A model generated the notes under the pieces. It had not been told where the DNA came from. It did no database searches and was given only the letters and a program-made list of their open reading frames with translations. The position numbers were made by a program, and so were the translations under genes. A DNA stretch of 60,000 bases, from assembly GCA_009760855.2 (NCBI GenBank), contig WPIO01000070.1, positions 941,501 through 1,001,500 on the forward strand, written 5' to 3'. The DNA is from Cristatella mucedo (lineage: Eukaryota; Bryozoa; Phylactolaemata; Cristatellidae). Of the stretch, positions 31,821 through 42,745 are shown in pieces (the first letter of the stretch is position 1; the number at the start of each line of letters is the position of its first letter).

Positions 31821-34742
31821 GTGAGATCCCCTAGGGTGACTGTCCGGCAGAGAAGCATGGCTCGCTGGTGGGAACTTGACACGGAGGTGCCTAGCTGAAC
31901 AGCTGACTCGCACTTCAAATGCTGGCTATAGATCTTGTGGGATAACATCGCTACCGCTCATCACGGAAACTTCGTGCTGAAACCGTCGAGTTCCGTTATG
32001 ACCTACGGTTTGCCTTACGATCCTTCAAGCATTATGCACTATTCGGCAACGGTAAGTGAACATTGTCAGCATCGCGTGTCCGAAAAACTTAACGTGACCT
32101 CTGCGCGTACCAAGACTATCAGCTGTATGTATGCGACAGTACACTTATATGTGGAATTGATATGTCAAGGTCAAGGAGTCTTTTGGCGGAATCCTCTGCA
32201 TTCTCAAGTGTACCGTGTGCCATAATGATGTCATTAAGTATATCAAAATTGTATATTTTAACTTATTATGGATGCAGAACTATTGATTAATAATAATAAC
32301 ATAATAATAATGCACTTGATAAAGTGCCGTCAGAGAACTCAATCACCTTCTAGGCGCTTTACATTTGCTTCAAAGGGAAGCGCGATTGAATGGTGAGTGA
32401 TATCATGCTTGATAAACAATAGGAATAACATGGTTAGGGGTGACATGCACACGGTCAGCATGCAAGTGTGGTTAGTGGCAGCCTGCACAGTGTCTGCACG
32501 CATAAGCACATCAAGGACGAATCACGGGCACCCACTCAATGCAGTCCTAAATAGGTGTGTTTTTAAGTTCTTTTTAATGTGGTCAAGTCAGGGATGTTGT
32601 GACGAAAGTCGGGAGTAAGTTCCAGACTTTGGGAGCAAAAGAAATAAATGCACGGTCTCCAAAAGTTTTAAGGTTTGTACGAGGCATTGGTAGACTGTTG
32701 GATTCCGAAAAGCGGGTGGTACGATGCTTGGCCTGGTGGGGGAGTAGATCTGAGAGATAGGCTGGAGCCAAAGAATTAAGTGACCTAAAAGTGAGCGACA
32801 TAACCTTGAAGTCAATCCACTGCTTGGCTGGTAGCCAGTGCAGGTCGGCGAAAGTGTTGTGATGTGGCAACTGCGACGCTCACGACAGACATGCCTAGCT
32901 GCAGAGTTTTGCACCAGCTGTAATCGCCTGATTGCACATGCCGGTAGGCCAGCAAGCAGTGAGTTACAGAAGTCAAGACGGGATGTCACAAATGCATGGA
33001 CCAACTTAGAAGTCGTATCCTTATCTAAACAACCCCGAATTTGAGCTTATTGACTTATTACGGATGCAGAATTATTTATATTGAAGCGAACGCTCTCGCG
33101 CTCTTGAAGTAATGTGCTGGTGGTTCCACGGCGCATGCCAAAGGTTACCCCAAAATACCCGGAGCGTGGATTACTTGTTGTTCTTATATTGAATGGTGAC
33201 AAAAATAGACTCACTAGTTGTGGTACAAAACCTACTGCTACTCAATCGCGCTTTTTTTGAAGAAAATTTAAAGTGCCTAGAGAGAGGTTGATTTCTCTGA
33301 GGGCGCTATATTAAATGTATTATTATTACTATTATTATTAACTCACCATATCGATCTCGTCTGTCTATTTATTATGTCCGTTTTTTATCTTCGTCCGCTC
33401 TCTCTCTCTCTCTTTCTCGCTAACTCTCCATCTCACTCTCAATCTCTCTGTCTCTCGCTCACCCAATCTCTCTCTTTCTCTCTTCTTTTTTGCTAGCTCT
33501 TTAACCCTACCTCTGTTTTCTCACTCTCTCGCTCACCCTTTCTCTCTCTCTCCCTCTCTTTCTCGTCGTGTCTCTATTTCTCTCCCTCTCACTCTTACTC
33601 TCTTTCCTTCGCTTGCTCAATCAATCTCCAAGTTATGCATCTATCAATATTTTTTTAATTTCTCTCTCTCTGTTCGCTTTCTATATCACTCTCAATCAAT
33701 CTATCTAAGGGTTTACCTGTAACCGAGACTGTGGGTATTTACTTTCCGCTAAACTCCGTTTCCCTGTTACAGTTATGTCGGTCTGTAGCAGCATGGCCAT
33801 ATCGGGACTAGCGTAGCAGGAACGACAGTTTGATTTGTCAAATCTCCTTATCAGAGTCGCCTCTGCCAATAACAACACCAAAACTAAACGGTACTACTTG
33901 GGGACCCAAGCCACAATACCCTAGAGGAGACGCGGAATATTCACGCCATCGTTCACGTTGGCCATGTGGATCAATCGCCCAAGCCCAGATGTCCATCATC
34001 GCCCAAGATGTGAGAGCTGCAGGAGGGGACAGGCCTGCTGCGGTACCAGTATCAGTCAACAATAGCGTCAGGGGGCCCTACGAACAACACACAGCTAAGG
34101 GCTATGTGCAATTTTGCGGCTGCCGGCCCCTGAAGCGGTGTTTCTTGTTTTGCGGCTGCCGGCCGCTGATGCACGTGAATCAAAGTATGCTATCGTTAGG
34201 GATAGGGTTTCGAAGCGACGGGGACAACTGCGTGCCTCGATGTCCTCGATGGAATCGTAGGACAGAATACCGACTGCCACGAACTAATGCATTCCTCATT
34301 CTCCCAAGGGATTGTGAACCCTACTGCGGTTCATGTATCTATTTTCCCTTCTAGCCACCTATCTATCTCCCTCTCGCTTTCTCTTTCTAGCGCTCTTTCT
34401 CTCTCGATCTCTCTCTCTCTTTCACTCCCTCTCACTTTCTCTACATCACTCTCTCTCTCTTTCTCCCTAGCGATCTCCCTCTCGCTTTCTCTTTCTAGCG
34501 CTCTTTCTCTCTCGATCTCTCTCGCTCTCTCTCCTGCTCTCTCTGCCCCCTTTCTTCTATTTTTATGTTCGCAGGCGGTTTTCTAATTGTGACATCTTCT
34601 ATTATAGGCATTTAAAAATTGTCAAAACTGCAAAACAATTGAGCCATTCGATCCGAACCTGCTTACGGTGATGGGAAAAATGAAGCAATTGTCACAGAAG
34701 TCTGACATTCCGATAATGATGAAGATGTACTCCTGCAAGCGT
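31737..34742 (+). CDS. Astacin (M12A) zinc metalloprotease, partial gene, three exons seen
   Basis: Astacins are secreted or membrane zinc endopeptidases. Exons at 31,737-31,820, 31,932-32,051 and 34,608-34,742 are all phase 0 (28, 40 and 45 codons) and have AG...GT boundaries. The first carries the zinc motif HELGHTLGLLHEH (HExxHxxGxxH) followed by the astacin-typical HPNRNNHV. The second has a LWDNI block and the Met-turn region SSIMHYSAT, whose Met and Tyr are conserved in the family. The third continues with AFKNC and ends in KMYSCKR, the usual last strand and Cys of the domain. The N-terminal half of the domain, signal peptide and any C-terminal CUB/EGF/ShK domains are not found. No stop or frameshift occurs in the exons, so the gene is probably functional. 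The large second intron holds a LINE-B and CT-rich tracts. Confidence 0.88.
31932..32051 (+). CDS. Astacin exon with Met-turn
   Basis: Acceptor GGCTATAG, donor GTAAGT. The 40 codons end in YDPSSIMHYSAT. The Tyr after MH is the fifth zinc ligand or transition-state residue in astacins. Confidence 0.88.
32285..33052 (-). mobile_element. LINE-B in an astacin intron, flanked by a 24-bp target-site duplication
   Basis: (AAT)n, hairpin, 3' UTR and terminal ORF2 regions (32,583-33,004, [20 protein letters not shown] etc.) lie on the minus strand. The flanks 32,261-32,284 and 33,053-33,076 (ACTTATTA(T/C)GGATGCAGAA, then (C/T)TATT) match at 22 of 24 positions. Confidence 0.9.
33235..33345 (+). mobile_element. 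LINE-B 3' tail
   Basis: CTCAATCGCGC, AAAGTGCCTAGAGAGAGGTT, then TTTCTCTGAGGGCGCTATAT and a TTATTATTACTATTATT tail. Confidence 0.85.
33395..33720. repeat. Imperfect CT-rich tract in an astacin intron
   Basis: A CTCTCT-dominated pyrimidine tract with interruptions over about 325 bases. Confidence 0.8.
34360..34555. repeat. CT-rich tract with an internal 108-base duplication
   Basis: ATCTCCCTCTCGCTTTCTCT and the following CTAGCGCTCTTTCTCTCTCG occur at 34,365 and again at 34,473. It lies just upstream of the last seen astacin exon. Confidence 0.8.
34608..34742 (+). CDS. Astacin exon, C-terminal part of the protease domain
   Basis: Acceptor TATTATAG, donor GTGAGT. It encodes AFKNCQNCKTIEPFDP, LLTVMGKMKQLS and MKMYSCKR, aligning with the AFS...MGQR..LS..DI..INKMYSC end of astacin domains. 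Confidence 0.82.
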
Positions 34743-36797
34743 GTGAGTATTGAGGACATTCATCGTTATGTCAGCAGATTTGGAGTATTTTAATGTGTCG
34801 AATGTCATGCGACTAACTAAATATCGTCTGGGTACCTAGCGAAAACTCACGCGCACGATTACCGACATGTGAACATCAACGTTTCTTTCTCCTTTGGAGT
34901 TAGTCAGTGGCGGCTATGGATTGCAGTGCAAAAGGAGCTGAAAGCAGAAATGCTACGTGTATGTAGAAAAGGAAGAGATAGTCAAGGAAGGTCTTTATGC
35001 GTACCTAGCTTAGGCAAGTTCAAATTTAGGTGGCATCGGCAGTCTGTCAACCTTTGCTGTCTGCTCGCCGATTACTGGAGAACGACGACTTCCTGAGTCT
35101 ACGCCAGCTTGCTAATTTGTACCAGTAGCTTGCATGCAGCCATGAAAAATTAAAAATCAGTCAGTTATCAGACAATGCAAATAGCTCTACAAGGCTGCAG
35201 GTGAATTTCCACAATAAATATGCGCAGACTTCACAGGGCAATCAGCAGTCATTGCTCGGACGCACGTCTAGACTCGGATTAACCCTGTGCTGTGAGTGCA
35301 TCAAACTATTAGCTACCTTGCCAAGGAGACTGTACACAATAATAGTAGCCTAGCTGGATGGCTTAAAATGAATGCTTTAATCATAAAGGCAGTGCCGAGA
35401 CTCCCAGAGTATCAGCGTTCATAAATTTGCAAACGATAGCTTGGCGAGAACTAGGACTTGGGTTGCAGAACTCTTCGTGACGCTCTTAGCTAGAGAAATT
35501 TCATGACACCTCATCAAAAAAAGTCTCGTCACACCTTGCCATTAAATGAAGTTGAATCCTAATTGCTATAAATACTTCGGGAATAGAGGCTACTAGACTG
35601 ATAAAGTTGTACCACCTTTCGACAACGCGCTTTATTAGACAATTATTGCAGCTACTGCTGGCGGCAAATAGACGCTGCCGCCGTGGCTTGCCGCTCTGGC
35701 TGCTGCTTATGATTTGGCTGCTTATGTGAGATGTGAGATGATTGTATATTGTATATTGTATATGTGAGATGATTGTAGCCCTAAAGAAGCTAAGAAGTTG
35801 TGCTAGGGCGCTCTATCGAGTCCTGTTCGCGTGGATTATACAAGAGCACGGAGCCACGAGGTGCGACGATTAGGCATCTTCATGCAGTGATGCATAATAG
35901 CCGACAGGGGTGAAGAGGCGTCGTTTCAATGCAGCTGGAGTGGCCAAGTGCTTTTATGAAGCGCGTGCCGTAGCAGGCAGAAAAAACAAGCGAACGAAGC
36001 TCGTGCCGGTTTGTCAGATCGGATTCTTCGACAGGTGGCCAAAGTTTGACAGCTTGACATGCTGGTCACAGGAAAATCGTCGATGACGAAGCTTTCTCTC
36101 GGGCTGCGACAAAGGTGTCCTATTGCTCTTTCATTGAATGTCAATTCGTCTGCAATCGCTTACTCTTTACACTCGCTCGTCGGGCGCTGTGGTATTAGCT
36201 ACGGGCGTATTAATAATTAGCTACGGGTACAACTCTGTCGATCAGTCCGAACCGGAAGCGACAGTACGAGGGGCCGCTAGGTCATTATAGACGAAAAGCT
36301 TTGACGTAGGATCGCCGCGGCGTATGACGTATGACGCCACGGCATGAAGGCGTGAAGCAAGCGGGGTATGCAAGCCTGCTCGTGCCAATAAAAGTGTCGC
36401 CGCTCAATACTGAATCGTGCGCGTTGCTCGCATTCCCGCGGACTAACGAAAGCGTCGCCATACTGGATCCTGGATACTAAGCTTCGATGCCGTGGGTGTT
36501 CTATTGCGGCCACTCGCTCGCTCGCCCGAGGCATCTTTGAGTAACGGTTTATCACGCCGGCGTCCACAGACCACGCCGAGTGATGAATCAGTGGAACTGA
36601 GAAAGTCAGAAAGCCTCGAAAGTCTCAGCTCGAAGCTCGACGTTCGTTGGTTGTGACCGTAGAAAAACTCTTGGATGAAACTGTTGGAGAGAGCCGCTTT
36701 TTTTTTATTTTTTGGTTGGATAACGATGCGCCCATTTAGACTGGAGCTATTTACCCGGGCTTGTTTGAGCTGCACTGAACTCAAGTCACGATATTCA
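34743..36797. other. No further exon recognised
   Basis: Downstream astacin exons may be here but I cannot identify one. A small duplication (GTGAGATGATTGTA at about 35,726 and 35,764 around TGTATATTG repeats) precedes a LINE/SINE-like tail, GCTAGGGCGCTCTATC, near 35,801. Confidence 0.4.
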
Positions 36798-37365
36798 TTT
36801 GAATCGCAGTTTTAAAATACCTAATATGGAAATGGCAGGTGTATCGCAGTTTGTCTATTTAGTGAGGGTAGCTGGCCCGGGTCATTTGAGGCCATAGCAT
36901 GAGAAATCGCAGGGGCAAATGCACGAAATTTTTTGGGTAAACCCGAACACTGTTTTCTGTGCACGTGCAATTAAAATCAGAGCTCCTAAAAGCTTAGTGT
37001 GGTAAGGGAAGCTATATTGCAGTTTGACTACTCAGGGCTGCCATTTGGGCCGGCCCATCAGAGGCCTGAGAACGAACAAGGGAAGTCCCATGATATTTGG
37101 TGGGTAAACTTTGCATACTATTCTCTTTAATTTGGAATCAAAACCAAAGTTTTGCGAAGTGTTTTTCTGTGAAAATGGCAGCTGTAGCAGCCTTTCAAAT
37201 ATGTGCTGGTTGACCCAGGTCATTTGAGGCCATAGCACGAGAATGCACGAACCCAATCGATACAATTTGGTGGGTAAACCCATTACACCATTCTGTATAA
37301 TTTGGAATCGCAACCTCAGTTTTCGGAGGTTTATTTTGGAAATGGCAGCTGTATCGCAGTCACTC
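36798..37365. repeat. Tandem repeat of about 170 bp, over three units
   Basis: Anchors of the type ATGGCAGCTGTATCGCAG recur at about 36,831, 37,006, 37,175 and 37,341 (spacing 175, 169, 166). Within units, GGTCATTTGAGGCCATAGCA, TTTGGTGGGTAAACCCA and ATTTGGAATC(G/A)CAACC recur. Units differ by many substitutions. Confidence 0.8.
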
Positions 37366-37689
37366 GTGGACCCCGAAAATTTCACAGTGCAAATTAAACC
37401 TTGGATTTGCACGTCAACCTCTTAGCTCTCTGCCGAAGAATATACGTACTACAAGGAGTTGATCAATAGTACTATTAGATTAGAGGTGGGAAATCGTCGG
37501 CCAATTCATTGAAAGTAGTAGGAACACCCACTAAAGGCGCGAAGCTCAGAGCTAAAACTATTTCGACGTGCATTCACAGATTTTCATTGTCGCGGTATTC
37601 TTTTGCAAGATTTTAATCTCAAACCTTGCGCCAAAGATTCTGTCCGAAATCAAACAACCATCCGACTTGCTGCGCTTTAGGAAAGATGT

Positions 37690-38592
37690 TTGAAATTGAA
37701 AAGGCTGACGCTCAAAGTTGGCTCTGCCAGCATATCTCCTGTTGAATCGGCTCGAAATTTAGGTGTCATGTTCCAAAGTGACCTCTCATTAGACGACCAC
37801 TTCAGCTCCACAATCAAGTCTGCCTACTTTCAGATGCATAACATTGCTAAAATTTGGACTTGTTTAGACAAGGATACCACGTCTAAGTTGGTCCATGCAT
37901 TTGTGACATCCCGTTTTGACTTCTGTAACTCGCTGCTTGCTGGCCTACCGGCATGTGCAATCAGGCGATTACAGCTGGTGAGAAACTCCGCAGCTAGGCT
38001 TGTCTGTCGTGAGCGTCACAGTTGCCACTTCACACCCTGCACTGGCTACCAGTCAAGCAACGGATTGACTTCAAGGTCTTGTCGCTCACTTTTAGGTCCC
38101 TTCATTCTATGGCTCCAGCCTATCTCTCCGACATACTCCCCCATCAGGCCAAGCATCGTACCACCCGCTTTTCGGAATCCAACAGTTTACCAATACCCCG
38201 TACAAACCTCAAATCCTTTGGAGACCGTGAATTTAGTTCGTATGCTCCTAAAGCCTGGAACTCACTCCCGACTTGCGTCAGAACATCCCCTGACTTGGAC
38301 CACATTTAAAAAGAACTTAAAGACACGCCTATTTAGGACAGCATTGAGTGGGTCCCTATGATTTGTCCTTATGTGCTTATGCGTGCTGACACCGTGCATG
38401 CTGCCCCTAACCACATTTGCCTGCTGACCCTGTGCATGTCATCCCTAACCATGTTATTTATGTTGTTTATCAAGCATGATATTACTCACCATTCAATCGC
38501 GTTTCCCTTTGCAGCAAATGTAAAGCGCCTAGAAAGAGATTGATTTCTCTGAGGGCGCTTTATCAAGTGCATTATTGTTATTATTATTATAG
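37690..38592 (+). mobile_element. LINE-B, ORF2 3' half and tail
   Basis: A 223-codon + ORF (37,690-38,361) reads KRLTLKVGSASISPVESARN through [21 protein letters not shown] frame change near 38,020 separates it from the terminal domain (LAPAYLSD-type, 38,022-38,309). Hairpin and (TTA)n end at 38,592. Confidence 0.9.
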
Positions 38593-38654
38593 CCGCTACT
38601 TTGTTTTTCATATACAATTAAACGAATGGCATATGAATGGTGCAGGACGGCAGG

Positions 38655-39050
38655 AAACGATGTGCCCGAGCCAGAAGCTGATGCTGTTGCGTAACAATTG
38701 TGGAAGTGAAAGCAATCAAAAGCGTCCGCTGCCAATAGTCTGTATGTAAAATAGTGGAACCAGTATGCGTAATACCCTTGAAGGAGCTGATGGCATAAGG
38801 ATGTGAAAACTGGTGATGTAGTTCAGCTAAGCATGCTAGCGCCAGGCCAATGCAGGCCTTGTGTGACAGAGAAGGAACTTTGTTATGCATCCACAGGTCA
38901 CTCGAGGGCGATCGTATCTCCTTTAGCAAAGAAGACAGGTGCCTCAATTTTTTGGATGTAAAGAGTGTTCTTATAGGATTCAGGGTTTGCTTATTAATGT
39001 ATGATGAAACTAGAGGTACTGTTATTACTTCCACGCCAGCCATGAAATGC
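38655..39050 (-). mobile_element. Decayed LINE-A C-terminal region
   Basis: The minus ORF (38,618-39,052) carries SKKLRHLSSLLKEIRSPSSD and SHKACIGLALACLAELHHQF, matching FKSQRFQPMSALLKEL and NKARHGLAPPYLAELMRQL of LINE-A. Confidence 0.65.
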
Positions 39051-40535
39051 AATTTTTGCTTCTTTTTGGTATAGTAGTAATTGATTTGGAAGGCAGCAGG
39101 CCAGTTAAATCAATGAAATCATATACTTAAAACAATTAGCACTGTAGTTTCGCGCTTGCATCGTGCGTGCATTTGTTGGGGTTGAAAGCATTTCTCGCTT
39201 TTGTCTGCACGCATTTGTCGCGCTTTTGTCGGGGTGCCAATTTATGTCTCTGAGCTAGATTCGCTCCTGTAAAAGTGACTCTAGTATTTCAGCTTTAGTG
39301 ATCATCCGAAGTGTGCTCTCCGTGTCAAATGTCGCATGTGGCCTATGTCGTTTGTTGGAGCCCTGGTGCTTTATATTTTTTAGTAAGCTGACCCGATGAG
39401 CCGTCTATTGCACGTATATCACCTTATTTACAAGCACGGAAAATCTTCTTAAAAAGAAGCCGGTGCAGTAATTCATTGAAGATCTGAAAAAATAAAACCT
39501 GCATTCGCAAAAAGTGCGGATTTGTTTGAAGTCACACAACCTGAGATGTTTTGAGTCACACTTTGCAACGAGATCACTTTGGTAGCATTGCATAGTTCTG
39601 AAATTGTCGCACTAGAAAGCATTAAGGTCTCTATTGAGATGCTGCAATTACTTGCCGTGCGACAAAATGTGTATTCCGAATATCCGATGGAGTAGGAATG
39701 AATTTCCTAAAATATTATATTCTCTCTCACAAACGCACTCACTCTCTTCTGTCTCACTCTCTTCTGCCTTTCTCTCCTCCTTTTATCTCTTTTTCTCGCT
39801 CTCTCGCATTACCTTCAAAGAAATTCCGCGAAATAAGGCCACGACCTTTTTTACGTTCGCTTTTACTAATGTGCTCACCTCCGTAAAACATGTTATATAC
39901 GGCTTGGTAATACCGGGTCTACTGAACAGATGCACTGTCGGTGGCGGTGGCAACTGCAGCGCAAGTACGGTGCTCCTAAGGTTCAAGGCCGATTTCTGGA
40001 TCCTGCCCGTGCTGCTGTAAGAGCGCCCTCTGCTGGGGCCGGTAGCTCAATTCCACTCAGGCTGCGAGCACTGCACTAAAAGAAACTTCGCTCGCGTATA
40101 ACTTCGGCGGGCCCAGCCGGAGTATGCGTTAAGACCGAAATAAAAGTACTTGCTTGGTATTTTAGCTAAAAGTAATCACAAGGTTCCCTCGAGGCATTGG
40201 TGGACGCAGCCTGCGCCAGCGCTAGGACACACCGACCGCTACTTGAAGAGAGCAACTGCGGTCAAGCCCGTATCTTATATAAGGGCCAGGTCGTAAGTCA
40301 AACGATTATCTCGTTCGTACACAATCATAGATATTATAGGCATTGGCTTATCGCGGCCGCTTCTTAAGCGACTCTCAGCTATAGCGAAGCGGACCAGCCC
40401 CTAGTTTGTAATCGAGGTACAGCCGTCTAGCTCGCGATTAATTATAGCGGGCCATTGCACCTGCTGACCTCGGTGCCTTATTTAGGTCAGCAATTGAAAC
40501 AGCAAGTTGAGCTAGGTTCCGCACTCCCTCCCGAT
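39051..40535. other. No gene seen
   Basis: A short CT-rich stretch at 39,720-39,800 and unremarkable DNA; the 128-codon ORF at 39,634-40,020 includes that low-complexity part and is not recognisable. Confidence 0.4.
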
Positions 40536-40539
40536 GCAA

Positions 40540-40672
40540 GAATGCAATGCTATAGTGCTCTGAGAGGACTTAATCATTAACCTGGCGCTTGACGTGTGCT
40601 GTAGGGCTCGACCCCACGACCTCGATAATCAAAGGCGATCACCCTAACCTCTGGGCCAAACCTGGGCACTTT
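40540..40672 (-). repeat. tRNA-derived SINE, family 1, diverged
   Basis: Tail TATAGTGCTCTGAGAGGACT, GGGCTCGACCCCACGACCTC, then CCTAACCTCTGGGCCAAACC. Confidence 0.75.
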
Positions 40673-40799
40673 GCGTATAACGAGACACGTTAAAATGCGA
40701 GTATTTACTGCAGATCGGCTGTGCTCATTTTCCTCTTGGGCTAGGGCGTGATTTTCTGGCACTCACTTGTTCAGGAAGTCAACATTTTGCTAATGCTTA

Positions 40800-40950
40800 A
40801 TAAATAAATAAATAGTTCGTTTGTATAGCGCCCCAAGAGAACTTAATCTCTATTCAGGCGCTTCACGTGCGCCACGGGGCTCGAGCCCACGACCTCGGCC
40901 AGACCTTGGTCGGGGCGAGAGCACCTTGACCGCTGGACCAAACCAGAGTG
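40800..40950 (-). repeat. tRNA-derived SINE, family 1
   Basis: AATAAATAAATA, GTTTGTATAGCGCCCCAAGA, hairpin, GGGCTCGAGCCCACGACCTC, and ACCTTGACCGCTGGACCAAA. Confidence 0.88.
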
Positions 40951-41128
40951 ACTTAGCGAATGACTATTATTAGCGGGCCTTCCAGATCAGCGACGAGTGT
41001 CAGCCAGAGGTTCGGGTCTGAAGCAGAGTGAAGACTGTGGAGATTAACTAATAATTTGGCTGATTCGACAGTGCCGTTCGTATATGAAGGCATAGGCGGA
41101 GCCCCGGGGGAGTCGTGAGAATTGTGAG

Positions 41129-41168
41129 CACGTGTGAGAGCACGTGAGAGAGCACGTGAGAGCACGTG
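41129..41168. promoter_or_regulatory. Cluster of four CACGTG palindromes (E-box type)
   Basis: CACGTG occurs at 41,129, 41,141, 41,153 and 41,163 inside GAG-spaced short repeats. CACGTG is the canonical E-box bound by Myc/MITF/USF-type bHLH-ZIP factors. Whether it is functional or only a short tandem repeat is unknown. Confidence 0.45.
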
Positions 41169-41310
41169 GTGTGAGCTAATACGGCCCCTTCCAAGAAGAG
41201 CCCTCCTTATATGGAACGGCCGAGCTCCTTCCGAGAAACGCCCGACCTAGCAGAGGCGGCGGGCTGCGCCGCATCAAAGGCGGGCCAGCGTGCAACCGGA
41301 CCCGAGCGCC

Positions 41311-41590
41311 GCTGCTCCATTTGCAACAGCGGTTCTCAACCTGTGGGTCACGACCCCTTTGGGGGTTGAACGATCCTTTCGCAGGGGTCGCCTGAGACCA
41401 TCGGAAAGCACGTATTTTCGCATTTCGCACACAATAGTTTTACGGTTGGCGGTCGCCACAACATGCGGAACTGTATTAAAGGGTCGCGGCATTAGGAAAG
41501 TTGAGAACCACTGCTTTACAGCATATGCAAAGTGCATAGAAAGAGATGAAGTTCTCTGAGTGCGGCTGTACAAATTTATTCTTATTACTA
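41311..41590 (+). mobile_element. LINE-B 3' tail interrupted by a hAT MITE
   Basis: CGCTGCTCCATTTGCAA on the left and CTTTACAGCATATGCAAAGT on the right are the two sides of the LINE-B segment CTTCCCTTTGCAGCAAATG. The tail continues to TTATTACTATTATTATTG. Confidence 0.7.
41327..41513. mobile_element. SPIN-like hAT MITE, 187 bp
   Basis: The left terminus CAGCGGTTCTCAACCT and right terminus (reverse complement CAGTGGTTCTCAACTT) form 16-bp inverted repeats with 14 matches. The interior (GACCCCTTTGGGGGTTGAAC, GGGGTCGCCTGAGACCATCG, AACTGTATTAAAGGGTCGCG) matches the SPIN (SPACE INVADERS) hAT consensus as I remember it. The flanking 8-mers ATTTGCAA (41,319-41,326) and CTTTACAG (41,514-41,521) each differ by one or two bases from CTTTGCAG, the undisrupted LINE-B target, as expected for an 8-bp hAT duplication. 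It has no coding capacity and needs a transposase in trans. Confidence 0.85.
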
Positions 41591-42154
41591 TTATTATTGT
41601 TACTTATTAAATTGCGACCAACAACGAATGACCTTTACCCGAGCTACACAACACCTTCGCGAGCCGTCTCTGCGGCGCCGTCAAAGCCTCCATCTATGAG
41701 GGCGGCCATAGGATACTGTACTAGGATGGTGTACTTGCGTCACGTGGCAAGATGGAGCAGCGTTGTCTGTCTTCCGCGACCAGTACTTCCGGGAGTGACG
41801 TGTAATAGACCTGTCACGTAGGTCCGCTACGACCCAGCGATGCGGGCAGCGAGGTGCTCGTAGCGGCAGAAGAGCCTTCGGCGACTTTCGCTCCATTCGT
41901 AGTTTCCGGCCTAAGTTTCGGGATTGCAGGTTCTACAGGACCCGGAGCCACGACCGGAGTCGCCGACGGTGTGCGAACCTCACCGCCGCCGCCGCCGCGG
42001 CTGACCCTGACCCCGAAGAGAGCGAGCACAGCGAGCGCGCGGCGCCTCTAGCGACGCGCTCTCGCTGCCCGCGCCACTCGCGCATCTATCAACTTGGGAT
42101 GAAAGTTTTTCGAACCGGGCTTCCGGTCAGCACTTAAAGACCGGAACTCTGAAT

Positions 42155-42745
42155 TTATGAAATGTAACGTAATGTAATTGTAATGTATCTCTGTCTGTGA
42201 CTCCACAAAGCCATGAAGACTACATGGGGTGTTACGCAGGAGAGTTAACAAATTGTAGCGCACTCACAGCCTAAGCGGCATTCGGTATGCATTCGGTAGC
42301 CAACAGACTTCGTCTCACACAACAAATAGAAAGTGGAAAGCATAGCAGAGTCAGGAGAGCAGTTGAGATAGTGAGCAGCATGGAAGTAGCAGCTCAGGAC
42401 CGCTGAAAAGGATGAGCCATAGTCGGCAGCAGGAGAGCAATTGTCGTTGCGTAAGAATTGTGGAAGCGAGTTCCACAGTCTAGGACCTGTACAGCTAAAG
42501 CTTCTGTCGACAACGGAATAATGGAACGGCTAATTTATTGTTCACATGGGACCTGAGGGCACGAAGAGGCTGAAACTGGTGCAGCGGTTCAGCCGGGTAC
42601 GAGCGAGCCAAACCGCGGCGGGCCTTGCGGGTCAGCGCAAATACGTTGCTCTGTATCCGTTGATCAACCGGAAGCCATCCTAGTTCTTCTAGCAAAGGAG
42701 ACACGTGGTGGTCAAACCTCTGGGACATGAAAACTAGCTCGAATG
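42155..42745 (-). mobile_element. LINE-A 3' end with (TACATT)-like tail
   Basis: The tail ATGTAACGTAATGTAATTG, then 3' UTR (CTCACAGCCTAAGCGGCATT) and terminal ORF2 on the minus strand (HHVSPLLEELGWLPVDQRIQ, 42,495-42,728). Confidence 0.85.

Noticed and set aside
33830-34354. 174-codon + ORF between astacin exons
   Set aside because: No recognisable domain. It contains a local duplication (TTTTGCGGCTGCCGGCC twice) and lies in an intron whose flanking exons join perfectly without it.
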